Virus record (IMG/VR): IMGVR_UViG_3300027668_000081 | Coordinates: 1-27,711 of that record | Source: a virus | Strand: one strand, 5' to 3' | Length of the DNA stretch: 27,711 bases | In this document: piece after piece, positions 1 to 7,341 of the stretch | Position numbering within the stretch: position 1 is the stretch's first letter | Layout of the letters: the number at the start of each line of letters is the position of its first letter | Program-made: the position numbers and the translations under genes | Notes under the pieces: generated by a model | Database searches by the model: none | What the model was told of the DNA's origin: nothing | Seen by the model: the letters and a program-made list of their open reading frames with translations, nothing else

Positions 1-1
1 A

Positions 2-2851
2 GTAGTTGACGCTTTTGCTAGTCTTAGCGTAGTAGATTTAAAAGTACAAGATGATCTAACAGTAACAGATGATGTTGCTATAGGTGGAGACGCAGCAGTA
101 ACTGGTGCCGTAACTGGTGGAACAATCAATGGCGTAGGTATTATTTCTAATATCACTAACTTCTCTAATGGTATTCTTATTAGTCAAGATGGAAGTACAG
201 GTACTTTAAATGCTGCTTCTAATAACACAGGGTTAGGTTCTAATGTTTTTGATGATCTTACAACTGGTGATGCTAATACAGGTGTTGGTGCTGCTAGTTT
301 AGAAAAACTAACGACAGGCTCTAATAACACAGCAGTTGGTTATAATTCTCAAGCTGTAAATACAACAGGTTCACAGAATACATCGTTTGGAAGATTGTCT
401 TTAGACGCACTTACAACAGCAGATGCCAACACAGCTATCGGTAACGCATCAATGACTGCTAATACAACAGGTGCTTCTAATACAGCAGTTGGTGATGGCT
501 CTCTTAGAGCTAATACCACAGGTGGAGCAAATACAGCAGTAGGTGCTGTATCAGGTGATGCGATTACGACAGGAAATAATAATACTTCTATTGGTTTTGA
601 TTCTTTAAGTGCTACTACAACTGGTGATTCAAACACAGCTTTAGGAGATAGTGCTTTAAAAGCAAACACTACTGCTGATTTAAATACAGCTGTTGGTCAA
701 AGTGCTTTATTAGTAAACACTACAGGTACTTTAAATACAGCAATTGGTGTTTTTGCTTTAGATGCAAATACAACAGGTGATGACAATGTTGCAATAGGCA
801 GGTCTTCATTGACTAGCAATACTACAGCAGATAATAATACGGCTGTTGGTGGTTCATCTTTAGAAGTAAACACTACAGGTGATAGAAATGTAGCAGTTGG
901 TAAGGATTCTTCGAAAGCTAACACTACAGGAGCAGCGAATACAGCTCTTGGTTATCAAGCTATGATTGCTAATACTACAGCAAGTAGTAATACAGCAGTA
1001 GGTGCTTTTTCTTTAGATGCTAATACAACTGGTGCTGATAATGTTGCTATTGGTAGTAATGCTTTAACTTCTAATACTACAGCAGCAGGAAATACAGGAG
1101 TTGGCGTTAGTGCTTTAGAAGATAACACTACAGGTGCAGGTAACACAGCAATTGGACAAAGTTCTCTTGCAAATAATACTACAGCAGCAAATAATACAGC
1201 TGTCGGTAAAGACTCTTTAAACGCAAACACTACAGGTTTTGAAAATACAGCAGTAGGTATAAGCTCTTTAGTAGCCCATACAACAGGTGCATATAACACA
1301 GCAATAGGTTCTAACAGTATGGCTGCTGCTACTACAGGCGTTCAAAACGTAGGGCTAGGTGCTTACGCACTAGATGCTTTAACAACAGGTGATTTTAATA
1401 CTGCTGTAGGGATGCACTCATTAGGAAGCAATACTACAGCCGATAATAATACAGCAGTTGGTAAAGCTGCTTTAACAGCAAATACTACAGGTGATAGAAA
1501 CGTAGCAGTTGGTGCTTTAGCATTAGACGCTAACACTACTGCCGATGCCAACACTGCTGTTGGTTTTGAAGCTTTAACTACTAATACTACAGCCGAAGGA
1601 AATACTGCTGTAGGATTTGGTTCTTTACGTCTCAACACTACAGGTGCTACTAATACTGCTATTGGTCAAAATGCTCTTAATGCTAATACAACAGCTGCTT
1701 CTAATACAGCTGTTGGACATAATGCTTTATTAGATAACACTACAGGTACTTTAAATGTTGCAGTCGGAGCTTTAGCTTTAGATGCTAATACTACAGGTGA
1801 CCAAAATACAGCAGTCGGTAGACATGCACTAAGCTCAAATACAACAGCTGACCAAAATACAGCAGTTGGTAGTAATTCTTTAGGTGACTGTACAACAGGT
1901 GCAAATAATACAGCTGTTGGTGATGATTCTTTATCATCAACAGTTTCAGGTACAAGAAATACAGCCGTTGGTAAAGATGCAGGGAAACTCAACACAGCTT
2001 CAGATAACGTAGCTATTGGATTCAACGCCTTAGATACTAACGCAGGTGGAAGTAATAATACGGCAGTCGGTACTGAATGTATGGATGCTAATACAACAGG
2101 TTCAGCAAACGTAGCCATGGGTTATAGAACATTAGATGCTAATACCACTGGAGCAGACAATACAGCAATTGGGCAAAATGCCTCAACAAATTCTACTACT
2201 GGTGTAAAAAATGTTGCAGTGGGTCAGAGTGCTGGAGGTGCTACTACTACAGGTAGTGAAAATGTCTATATTGGTTTTCAAGCTGGAAGTCATGGTGTAT
2301 CACACCAAACAGGTAATCAATGTGTAATTTTAGGTCCTTACTCTGATACAGATGCTGCTGATACTGACCAAGCTATTATTATTGGATATGATGTTAGTGG
2401 TACTGCTAGTACTACAACTCTTGGTAGTGGTAGTAGCGATATTAGAACAAATCATGGTAGTGTAAATTGGGCAACTGTTTCTGATGAAAGAGTAAAAAAA
2501 GATATTACAGATGCAACAGCAGGATTGTCTTTTATAAATGATTTAAAACCAAGAACTTTTAAATATAAAAATAAAGGTGATATACCTGAAGGATTTAAAG
2601 GTTATGAAAAAGATTCAACAGAAGCTTTTAAATTTTCTACAACTGAACATGGATTTATAGCACAAGAAGTTAAAACAGTTATAGATAACCATTCTGAAAT
2701 AGCAGATGGTTTTAAAATGTGGTCTGTGAGACAATCAGGTCAACAAGAAGTTGCTGAATCAGCACTTGTACCAATCTTAGTAAAAGCTATACAAGAACAA
2801 ACCGCTTTAATTGAGTCATTAACGGCTCGTATAACAACCCTTGAAGGGTAA
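2..2851 (+). CDS. Tail fibre with 17-residue repeats and peptidase S74 chaperone end (5' partial)
   Basis: The frame is open from the left edge, so the true start lies upstream; an internal ATG at 395 is not the start. The protein probably forms the trimeric receptor-binding fibre. About 41 copies of a 17-residue repeat of the form NTAVGxxxLxxNTTGxx run from 224 to about 2290 and recall YadA-type head repeats. A Gly/Ser/Thr-rich linker follows. The C-terminal ~125 residues are an intramolecular chaperone (peptidase S74): the motif SDERVK starts at codon 2480-2482, with Ser at 2480 and Lys at 2495 as the expected self-cleavage dyad, then HGFIAQEV and a final helix ending in LIESLTARITTLEG. In known S74 proteins the chaperone trimerises the fibre and cuts itself off just before the Ser; I infer the same here. 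Family assignment is firm; receptor and exact virion location are unknown. Confidence 0.9.
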   Translation, partial: VVDAFASLSVVDLKVQDDLTVTDDVAIGGDAAVTGAVTGGTINGVGIISNITNFSNGILISQDGSTGTLNAASNNTGLGSNVFDDLTTGDANTGVGAASLEKLTTGSNNTAVGYNSQAVNTTGSQNTSFGRLSLDALTTADANTAIGNASMTANTTGASNTAVGDGSLRANTTGGANTAVGAVSGDAITTGNNNTSIGFDSLSATTTGDSNTALGDSALKANTTADLNTAVGQSALLVNTTGTLNTAIGVFALDANTTGDDNVAIGRSSLTSNTTADNNTAVGGSSLEVNTTGDRNVAVGKDSSKANTTGAANTALGYQAMIANTTASSNTAVGAFSLDANTTGADNVAIGSNALTSNTTAAGNTGVGVSALEDNTTGAGNTAIGQSSLANNTTAANNTAVGKDSLNANTTGFENTAVGISSLVAHTTGAYNTAIGSNSMAAATTGVQNVGLGAYALDALTTGDFNTAVGMHSLGSNTTADNNTAVGKAALTANTTGDRNVAVGALALDANTTADANTAVGFEALTTNTTAEGNTAVGFGSLRLNTTGATNTAIGQNALNANTTAASNTAVGHNALLDNTTGTLNVAVGALALDANTTGDQNTAVGRHALSSNTTADQNTAVGSNSLGDCTTGANNTAVGDDSLSSTVSGTRNTAVGKDAGKLNTASDNVAIGFNALDTNAGGSNNTAVGTECMDANTTGSANVAMGYRTLDANTTGADNTAIGQNASTNSTTGVKNVAVGQSAGGATTTGSENVYIGFQAGSHGVSHQTGNQCVILGPYSDTDAADTDQAIIIGYDVSGTASTTTLGSGSSDIRTNHGSVNWATVSDERVKKDITDATAGLSFINDLKPRTFKYKNKGDIPEGFKGYEKDSTEAFKFSTTEHGFIAQEVKTVIDNHSEIADGFKMWSVRQSGQQEVAESALVPILVKAIQEQTALIESLTARITTLEG
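224..2290 (+). repeat. About 41 tandem 51-bp (17-residue) repeats inside the tail-fibre gene
   Basis: The unit reads N-[TV]-[AG]-[VIL]-G-x-x-[AS]-L-x-x-N-T-T-[GA]-x-x. N1, G5 and T13-T14 are almost invariant, while positions 6, 7, 10, 11, 16 and 17 vary. Most copies are exactly 17 residues; one near 1970-2020 has 16 and the last is irregular. Synonymous codons differ between copies, so this is an old array with few exact DNA repeats. Some longer stretches recur, such as ALDANTTG with its flanks, which suggests duplication of multi-unit blocks. The low-stop codon pattern also makes false open frames on the opposite strand. Confidence 0.95.
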
Positions 2852-2863
2852 CAGGAGAATAGA

Positions 2864-3154
2864 ATGGCACAAACAGTAACAGAATGTTTAGCAGCAGGAA
2901 CAGATAGCGTAACGCTTATTAATAGTATTAATACAGACGCTTCAGCAGAAAAAGCAGTTGAAGGTATGACACAAGTTGAAATAAATGAAGTGGTACAAAG
3001 AAATGTAGACCATTTATCTGCAATACTTTTATACGAACCAGACGCTTCAGATGCTAGTGACGATACTCCAAATGTAAAAGGAGCAGCAGGTAGTAAAAAA
3101 ACTACACACGTTGCAGCTGTTACTACTGGAACAAATTACATCGCAGCTAACTAA
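2864..3154 (+). CDS. Hypothetical protein, 96 residues
   Basis: The start ATG has a good ribosome site (AGGAG at 2853-2857) and lies 12 bases after the tail-fibre stop. The N-terminal half is predicted helical and mildly acidic (TQVEINEVVQRNVDHLSAIL). The C-terminal half is rich in Asp, Ser, Ala, Thr and Gly and probably flexible. There is no signal peptide or membrane segment. I do not recognise the family. Its position directly after the fibre gene would fit a small virion or fibre-associated protein, but that is only an inference from context. Confidence 0.75.
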   Translation: MAQTVTECLAAGTDSVTLINSINTDASAEKAVEGMTQVEINEVVQRNVDHLSAILLYEPDASDASDDTPNVKGAAGSKKTTHVAAVTTGTNYIAAN

Positions 3155-3179
3155 GTTTATAAACCCATAAGGAGAGAAT

Positions 3180-3437
3180 ATGGAAAAAAAAGAAGAGAAT
3201 ACGGCAACATTGCCTGATGGAACAGAGGTACTTGAATCAGCAATGACTCAAGAACAGATTAATTCTATTAGGCATATAAAAAGTTTGAGAGATAAGGTCG
3301 CAAAACTAGAGTATGAAATAAACGAACTATTACCTAGTTTGCGTTTTTATGAAAATTCTTTTGTTGAGTCCGCTAAAGGATTAGCAGAAGAAGTTATGGA
3401 TGATAAATCTGATAATACCAAAGGGGGTAAAAAATGA
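3180..3437 (+). CDS. Hypothetical coiled-coil protein, 85 residues
   Basis: AAGGAG lies just upstream of the ATG. The central part (roughly residues 25-60, IRHIKSLRDKVAKLEYEINEL) has heptad spacing expected of a short coiled coil. Both ends are charged and the C-terminus is basic (KGGKK). It has no signal or membrane segment. Its stop overlaps the next ATG as ATGA, indicating translational coupling with the small membrane protein that follows. Function unknown. Confidence 0.8.
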   Translation: MEKKEENTATLPDGTEVLESAMTQEQINSIRHIKSLRDKVAKLEYEINELLPSLRFYENSFVESAKGLAEEVMDDKSDNTKGGKK

Positions 3438-3592
3438 TTGCAGATATAGTAATGTGGATAACCACTATAGTAACAATAAGCAGCTTAATAGCAGCTAGTA
3501 CACCAACACCAAAAGACGATGTTTGGATTGGCAAACTATATAAATTTATAGATATTCTTGCTTTAAATGTCATGAAGGCAAAAGATAAGTAA
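3434..3592 (+). CDS. Small membrane protein, 52 residues, holin-like
   Basis: The ORF starts in an ATGA overlap with the preceding gene. Residues 2-22 form one hydrophobic membrane segment. A short polar linker (STPTPKDDVWIGK) and an amphipathic segment (LYKFIDILALNVMKAK) follow. Short proteins with this hydrophobic-TPTPKDD-WIGK-Y-ALN layout are, from memory, common next to lysis genes in aquatic phages. Role as holin or pinholin is inferred from size and topology only; it could also be a regulator of lysis timing. Confidence 0.75.
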   Translation: MIADIVMWITTIVTISSLIAASTPTPKDDVWIGKLYKFIDILALNVMKAKDK

Positions 3593-3623
3593 ATAGAATT
3601 TGTAAATTAACCCAAATAAAATC

Positions 3624-3974
3624 ATGGATGCAGCAGTACAGCTTATTACTGAACTAGGTTTTCCTATTGCTGCTGCTCTAGGATTGGGTGCTTTTGTCTG
3701 GAAGCTTATTAATAGAATTATTGATGGCATGGAAGTGAAAGTAGATGTCTTAGACGAAAAGCTAGGGACAATTATTAATTCTATGGAAGGCAGACTAGGT
3801 GGCAAACTTGACAGTCAGCATGGTATTTTAGTAGCATTGATAGATAGGGTGCGTTCATTGGATAACGAAATCATAAGACAAGACACTATGATTAAGACAA
3901 TTCTGGGCGTTCCGCAATTAATCAATATTGATAAAATAGCTAAGGCAGACAGAGATGACCAAAGGAAAGACTGA
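3624..3974 (+). CDS. Membrane-anchored coiled-coil protein, BhlA/UviB-like holin candidate
   Basis: Of 116 residues, positions 8-32 (ITELGFPIAAALGLGAFVWK) form an N-terminal membrane helix with Gly/Ala faces, followed by a long charged helix likely to form a coiled coil (residues ~35-95). This one-helix-plus-coil plan is that of BhlA/UviB-type holin-like proteins. No clear ribosome site precedes the ATG. The 3' end overlaps csgF by 20 bases, so it is probably co-translated with the curli genes. An alternative is a membrane adaptor unrelated to lysis. Confidence 0.75.
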   Translation: MDAAVQLITELGFPIAAALGLGAFVWKLINRIIDGMEVKVDVLDEKLGTIINSMEGRLGGKLDSQHGILVALIDRVRSLDNEIIRQDTMIKTILGVPQLINIDKIAKADRDDQRKD

Positions 3975-4461
3975 CAAGGATAAGGAAGAAGCGACAAAGG
4001 TAAGAATATTTGCTTTTCTAGTTTTTGCTTTTGGCGTTATGTTTTCTTTTATACTAGCTCTAAATGTACAAGCAGACGAAATAGTTTTTAAGTTTAAAAG
4101 CCCTAGTTTTAACGGCAATAATACAAGCTCACATTATCTTACAATAAACTCACAAGAATTTAATCGTAAAGCAGCTCTTAAAGCAGAGATAAAATCTTTA
4201 CAAGACCAAATAGAAAGAGACAAAGAGAACACAACTCTGGCTAGGTTTATCAGAAATCTCGAATCCAGAATCTACTCACAGTTATCAAGACAGTTAGTAG
4301 AAAACTTGTTTGGTGAGATACCTTCTGAATCAGGAACACTGACACTAGAAGGCAACACAATAGTTTACAAAGTAGAAGACGGCATAATAACTTTAACCAT
4401 AACGGATAGTGATGGAAATTCAACAACGATTAGTTTGCCTGTCGGCAATTTTAATTTCTAG
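3955..4461 (+). CDS. csgF: CsgF-like curli assembly factor
   Basis: CsgF sits on the outer membrane and plugs its N-terminus into the CsgG barrel, linking secretion to surface nucleation of curli. Here, after a signal segment (residues ~18-40, ending NVQA), the mature N-terminus reads DEIVFKFKSPSFNGNN then YLTINSQEFN. This matches the CsgF pattern of alternating hydrophobic residues, FxxPxFxGN and an LxNSQ-type motif. The middle is a charged helix (~residues 65-105), and the C-terminus has the family's small beta part (VYKVEDGIITLTITDSDG then STTISLPVGNF). The N-region before the signal is unusually long and charged (17 residues). It overlaps the upstream gene by 20 bases and csgG by 50. Length (168) exceeds E. 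coli CsgF (~138), mainly from the N-region and longer helix. Confidence 0.85.
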   Translation: MTKGKTDKDKEEATKVRIFAFLVFAFGVMFSFILALNVQADEIVFKFKSPSFNGNNTSSHYLTINSQEFNRKAALKAEIKSLQDQIERDKENTTLARFIRNLESRIYSQLSRQLVENLFGEIPSESGTLTLEGNTIVYKVEDGIITLTITDSDGNSTTISLPVGNFNF

Positions 4462-5209
4462 CTGTGCAGTAATAGAAGAAAGTGGAGACTTGGTGCTAAC
4501 TAAAAAAATGCAATCAACCTCTACATTAAGCTTACAATCAGAAGAATTAAAGAATTTATCACCAGCCAAGAATAGACCTACGATAGCTATATACCCCAAC
4601 AGTTTCAGGGATTTAACAGGTCAGCGTAAGAGTAACAGTACATTTGCTTTGTTTAGCACAGCAGTAACACAAGCTCCTGAAGCATTATTGATAAGAGCAT
4701 TTAAACACACTTCAAACGGACAGTTCTTTAGAGTGGTAGAAAGGGTTGGTCTCGATGACCTTGTCAAGGAAAGACAATTGATTCGTAGTACGCGTAAAGA
4801 GTTTAAAGAAGGAGACAAGGTAAAGCCTTTGTTGTTTGCAGGTTTACTAGTACAAGGTGGAGTGATTAGTTATGAGTCTAATCTAAAATCCGGAGGCAGT
4901 GGAGCAAGATATTTAGGTATCGGCACATCAAAACAGTTTAGGGAAGACACAGTTACTATTTCATTAAGATTAGTTTCTGTATCTACAGGGGAAGTTCTCA
5001 TGGAAACATTAGTATCTAAGAGTCTATTATCCACTAGTATTTCCCAAGATATATTTCGCTTTATAGCTACTGGTACTGAGCTAGTAGAGATAGAAGGTGG
5101 TATATCAGAGAATGAAAGCGTATCTATAGCTTTGCAAAAGGCAATAGAAACAGGAGTTTTAAATATTATAAACATAGGAATAGAAAGAGGTTATTGGAAA
5201 TATGAATAA
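4412..5209 (+). CDS. csgG: CsgG-like outer-membrane curli secretion lipoprotein
   Basis: CsgG forms a nonameric lipoprotein channel in the outer membrane that exports curli subunits. The start chosen is ATG 4412; GTG 4409 is an in-frame alternative. A short signal with lipobox LISSC puts the lipidated Cys at residue 18. Strong family blocks follow: VVERVGLDDLVKERQLIR, GGVISYESNLKSGGSGARYL, VTISLRLVSVSTGEVL, DIFRFI and AIETGVLNIINIGIERGYW. The region facing the pore constriction reads STFALFSTAV. By alignment from memory to E. coli Tyr51/Asn55/Phe56, Phe is kept (F81) but the other two become Ser and Leu. The protein stops just after the ERGYW helix and lacks the E. coli C-terminal tail. It overlaps csgF by 50 bases and the curlin-like gene by 8. 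Confidence 0.93.
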   Translation: MEIQQRLVCLSAILISSCAVIEESGDLVLTKKMQSTSTLSLQSEELKNLSPAKNRPTIAIYPNSFRDLTGQRKSNSTFALFSTAVTQAPEALLIRAFKHTSNGQFFRVVERVGLDDLVKERQLIRSTRKEFKEGDKVKPLLFAGLLVQGGVISYESNLKSGGSGARYLGIGTSKQFREDTVTISLRLVSVSTGEVLMETLVSKSLLSTSISQDIFRFIATGTELVEIEGGISENESVSIALQKAIETGVLNIINIGIERGYWKYE

Positions 5210-5912
5210 ATTAATTATGAGTTTTATGGCTGTCGTGTCTTTAGGAATACACGCAGTCGACAATGAAATATATATAGACCAGACTGGAGCTACCTTTAAT
5301 TTGGATGCAGAACAGCTTGGTTCTGGAAACTTGATAGGCGGCGCTACAGCAGCAGCTGGGTCGATGACTCCACTAGATTTAGACGGAAATACTCAGACCA
5401 TTGATATAAATCAAATTGGGAGTAGTAACAAATTTTTGGGCGACATAACAGCTGATAACTTTATAGGCTTCTGGGAGTTTGATGGCTCTACTAACGTGTT
5501 TAACGTACAGATAGACCCGAATAATACTTATGGAGCTGACAATTCAAATGTTAATGTAGATGTAACAGGTGGTACAAACACCTTTACGCTAGATTTAGCT
5601 ACTACATCCTTGGCTAGTAATGCAGATATTGATTGGGTTATTACCGGTGATGGCAATACTTTTGATTTTAATATCAACAATGCTGATGCAACAAATAATG
5701 TTACCGTTGATGGTAATGACAATGTTGTAAACTTTACAGGGCAGGGTTACGCAGGTGGGTACTTTAAATTAAACCAAACAGGAAATTCAAGAACCTTTAA
5801 TATCAATCAATTAAGCAGTACCGACAATGACTGGTTACGCATCACATCTACTGGCAGTAATGGTACTATTTGTGTCATTCAAAATGACGGGGGAAGTGCA
5901 GTCGGTTGCTAA
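5202..5912 (+). CDS. Secreted curlin-like protein, candidate amyloid cargo of CsgG
   Basis: A signal peptide covers residues 1-18 (MNKLIMSFMAVVSLGIHA). The rest is rich in Asn, Asp, Gly, Thr and Gln, with strand-loop repeats resembling curlin units: IYIDQTGATFNLDAEQLGSG, TIDINQIGSSNKF, DGNTFDFNINN and KLNQTGNSRTFNINQL. These follow the curlin idea of Gln and Asn ladders around a Q-x-G-x-x-N turn, but less regularly than E. coli CsgA. Two Cys (224 and 236) close the C-terminus and could form a disulfide, unusual for curlins. The gene overlaps csgG by 8 bases and fecR by 86. Its place immediately after csgF-csgG is the main reason to call it the exported substrate. Amyloid formation is inferred; a beta-solenoid adhesin is the alternative. 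Confidence 0.75.
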   Translation: MNKLIMSFMAVVSLGIHAVDNEIYIDQTGATFNLDAEQLGSGNLIGGATAAAGSMTPLDLDGNTQTIDINQIGSSNKFLGDITADNFIGFWEFDGSTNVFNVQIDPNNTYGADNSNVNVDVTGGTNTFTLDLATTSLASNADIDWVITGDGNTFDFNINNADATNNVTVDGNDNVVNFTGQGYAGGYFKLNQTGNSRTFNINQLSSTDNDWLRITSTGSNGTICVIQNDGGSAVGC

Positions 5913-6933
5913 TATAGGCAGCATAACTGAACTGAATGGAGAAGGTAGAGTTGTACGAGATGACATCTACAAAGCTTCTTTAACCCTAGACATTAACAGC
6001 TACGACAACGTCCAGACTTCTAACGGGAGACTGGGTATTACCTTTTTGGATGACAGCCAAGTTAGATTGACTGAACACTCTGAATTAGTTATAGATGAAT
6101 ATATCTATGACCCTGACCCAAGTAAATCCAAAATGGCTTTAACATTTGCCAGTGGTACCGCAAGATTTATCACAGGCAGGCTAGGCACAATAGATAAAGA
6201 AAATCTTATTATAAATACGCCAAGTGCAATAATTGGAATTAGAGGCACGGATTTTACTGTGACTGTAGATGAGCTAGGACGAAGTTTGATTATCTTATTA
6301 CCAGACAATGACGGTCTACCTAGTGGCGAAATTGTTGTTTCTACTGCTATGGGACAAGTGGTTCTTAACAAGCCCTATCAGGCTACCACTGTGTCTATGT
6401 TTGAAACTGAACCTACTAATCCAGTAATCCTGGACTTGACCTTAGAGTTAATTGACAACATGTTAATTGTACAAGAGCCAAAAGAAGACAAGACTAAACA
6501 GAGTGAAAATAGTGGAACTAATACCAATATCCTTGATGCTGACTTGCTTGAGTTTGATGATTTAGAAATAGATTATTTAGCAGAAGATGAATTAGAATTT
6601 ACAGAACTCGATATAAATTATTTAGATGTGAATTTTTTAGAAGACTTATTAGACTTTATTGAAGATGTAAATGAATTAGACCAAACGCAAACTTTACTCA
6701 AGACTGATGTGGATTTAAAAGGAACACAGCTGGGCTATGATAGTAGCACCCAAATCAATACCTTCATGACGGACAGCGTTATAACATTCTACAAAGCTCT
6801 GGAAGACAGCATAGAATTGAACTTACAGAAGTCTAATGCCTATACTGTTGTCATGATACAAAACGGAAAAAGCACACAGATAATAGTCAATGGTGGTGGT
6901 GATTCAAACATAACAATAACTCAATCAGAATAA
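5827..6933 (+). CDS. FecR-domain periplasmic protein with acidic C-terminal region
   Basis: Residues ~1-26 act as a signal or anchor (HLLAVMVLFVSF); a start at ATG 5860 would leave too short a hydrophobic stretch, so 5827 is preferred. The FecR domain is clear: GSITELNGEGRVVRDD, then GRLGITFLDDSQVRLTEHS, ALTFASGTARFITGRLG and the signature NTPSAIIGIRGTDFTV. A low-complexity acidic segment (about residues 235-280) repeats (D/E)-L-(E/D)-(F/Y/I), and the last ~30 residues (VVMIQNGKSTQIIVNGGG, then ITITQ) resemble a curlin-type strand pair. FecR-domain proteins act in periplasmic signalling, and in bacteria often neighbour CHASE2 cyclases, as here. It overlaps the curlin-like gene by 86 bases in another frame. 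Confidence 0.88.
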   Translation: MTGYASHLLAVMVLFVSFKMTGEVQSVANIGSITELNGEGRVVRDDIYKASLTLDINSYDNVQTSNGRLGITFLDDSQVRLTEHSELVIDEYIYDPDPSKSKMALTFASGTARFITGRLGTIDKENLIINTPSAIIGIRGTDFTVTVDELGRSLIILLPDNDGLPSGEIVVSTAMGQVVLNKPYQATTVSMFETEPTNPVILDLTLELIDNMLIVQEPKEDKTKQSENSGTNTNILDADLLEFDDLEIDYLAEDELEFTELDINYLDVNFLEDLLDFIEDVNELDQTQTLLKTDVDLKGTQLGYDSSTQINTFMTDSVITFYKALEDSIELNLQKSNAYTVVMIQNGKSTQIIVNGGGDSNITITQSE

Positions 6934-6978
6934 TTAAGTGCAATTAAGTGTTGACTTCTGTTGATTTATATATATAAT
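6932..6978 (+). promoter_or_regulatory. Sigma-70-type promoter preceded by a tandem 9-bp repeat
   Basis: TTGACT at 6951-6956 and a perfect TATAAT at 6973-6978 are separated by 16 bases. Directly against the -35 box lie two exact copies of AATTAAGTG (6932-6940 and 6942-6950), 10 bp apart centre to centre, so on the same DNA face. This looks like an activator or repressor site. Transcription would start near 6985 and read the 106-residue gene and the cyclase. A strong Shine-Dalgarno (AAGGAG, 6997-7002) follows. The promoter also marks a likely transcript boundary after fecR. Confidence 0.75.
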
Positions 6979-7011
6979 AAAGGTATATTAAATAAAAAGG
7001 AGTTAATTAAT

Positions 7012-7332
7012 ATGAGTAAACCTACATTACAGAAGGTATATGAAAAGATGACGATGATACAACAAAACACTGGTAAGCTTTGCTTACTGGCTGTTTTAGA
7101 TGAGGGGGAACCTGCAATTGCATTAGGGCTAAAGGATGGTGAGAGCATAACACCAGTAGCAATAATGCTTGACCAAAGCAGGATAAACAAACTAGACCCC
7201 GATTGGGATTTGTTTGAGGTAATACAGCCTATTATTGAAGCTGCACAAAAACTAGAAGATAGAGTTTCTATTAAACAGTTTGGTGGACAGCATCTTGCTA
7301 TAGACAAGCATTTTGACGAGGCTAATTTCTAA
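7012..7332 (+). CDS. Hypothetical cytoplasmic protein, 106 residues, between fecR and the cyclase
   Basis: The start at ATG 7012 is fixed by AAGGAG nine bases upstream; a longer TTG reading from 6961 overlaps the promoter and is rejected. There is no signal or membrane segment. It shows a helix (TLQKVYEKMTMIQQNT), a beta-rich part (KLCLLAVLDEGEPAIALGLK) and a second helical part (LFEVIQPIIEAAQKLEDR). I do not recognise the family. It is the first gene after the consensus promoter and precedes the cyclase gene. It could be a regulator, but nothing in the sequence proves that. Confidence 0.8.
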   Translation: MSKPTLQKVYEKMTMIQQNTGKLCLLAVLDEGEPAIALGLKDGESITPVAIMLDQSRINKLDPDWDLFEVIQPIIEAAQKLEDRVSIKQFGGQHLAIDKHFDEANF

Positions 7333-7341
7333 AAGAACTCC

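Noticed and set aside
349-2118. Several open frames on the minus strand across the tail-fibre gene
   Set aside because: They share a 17-residue period in mirror of the plus-strand repeat and arise from its codon pattern; they have no ribosome sites and no recognisable domains.
224-2290. CRISPR-like periodic repeat
   Set aside because: The period is 51 bases in a single coding frame, units differ by synonymous changes, and there are no unique spacers between constant repeats.
6934-6947. CtrA-type box (TTAA-spacer-TTAA) before the cyclase promoter
   Set aside because: The spacer is 6 bases rather than 7, and the match is better described as two direct copies of AATTAAGTG.
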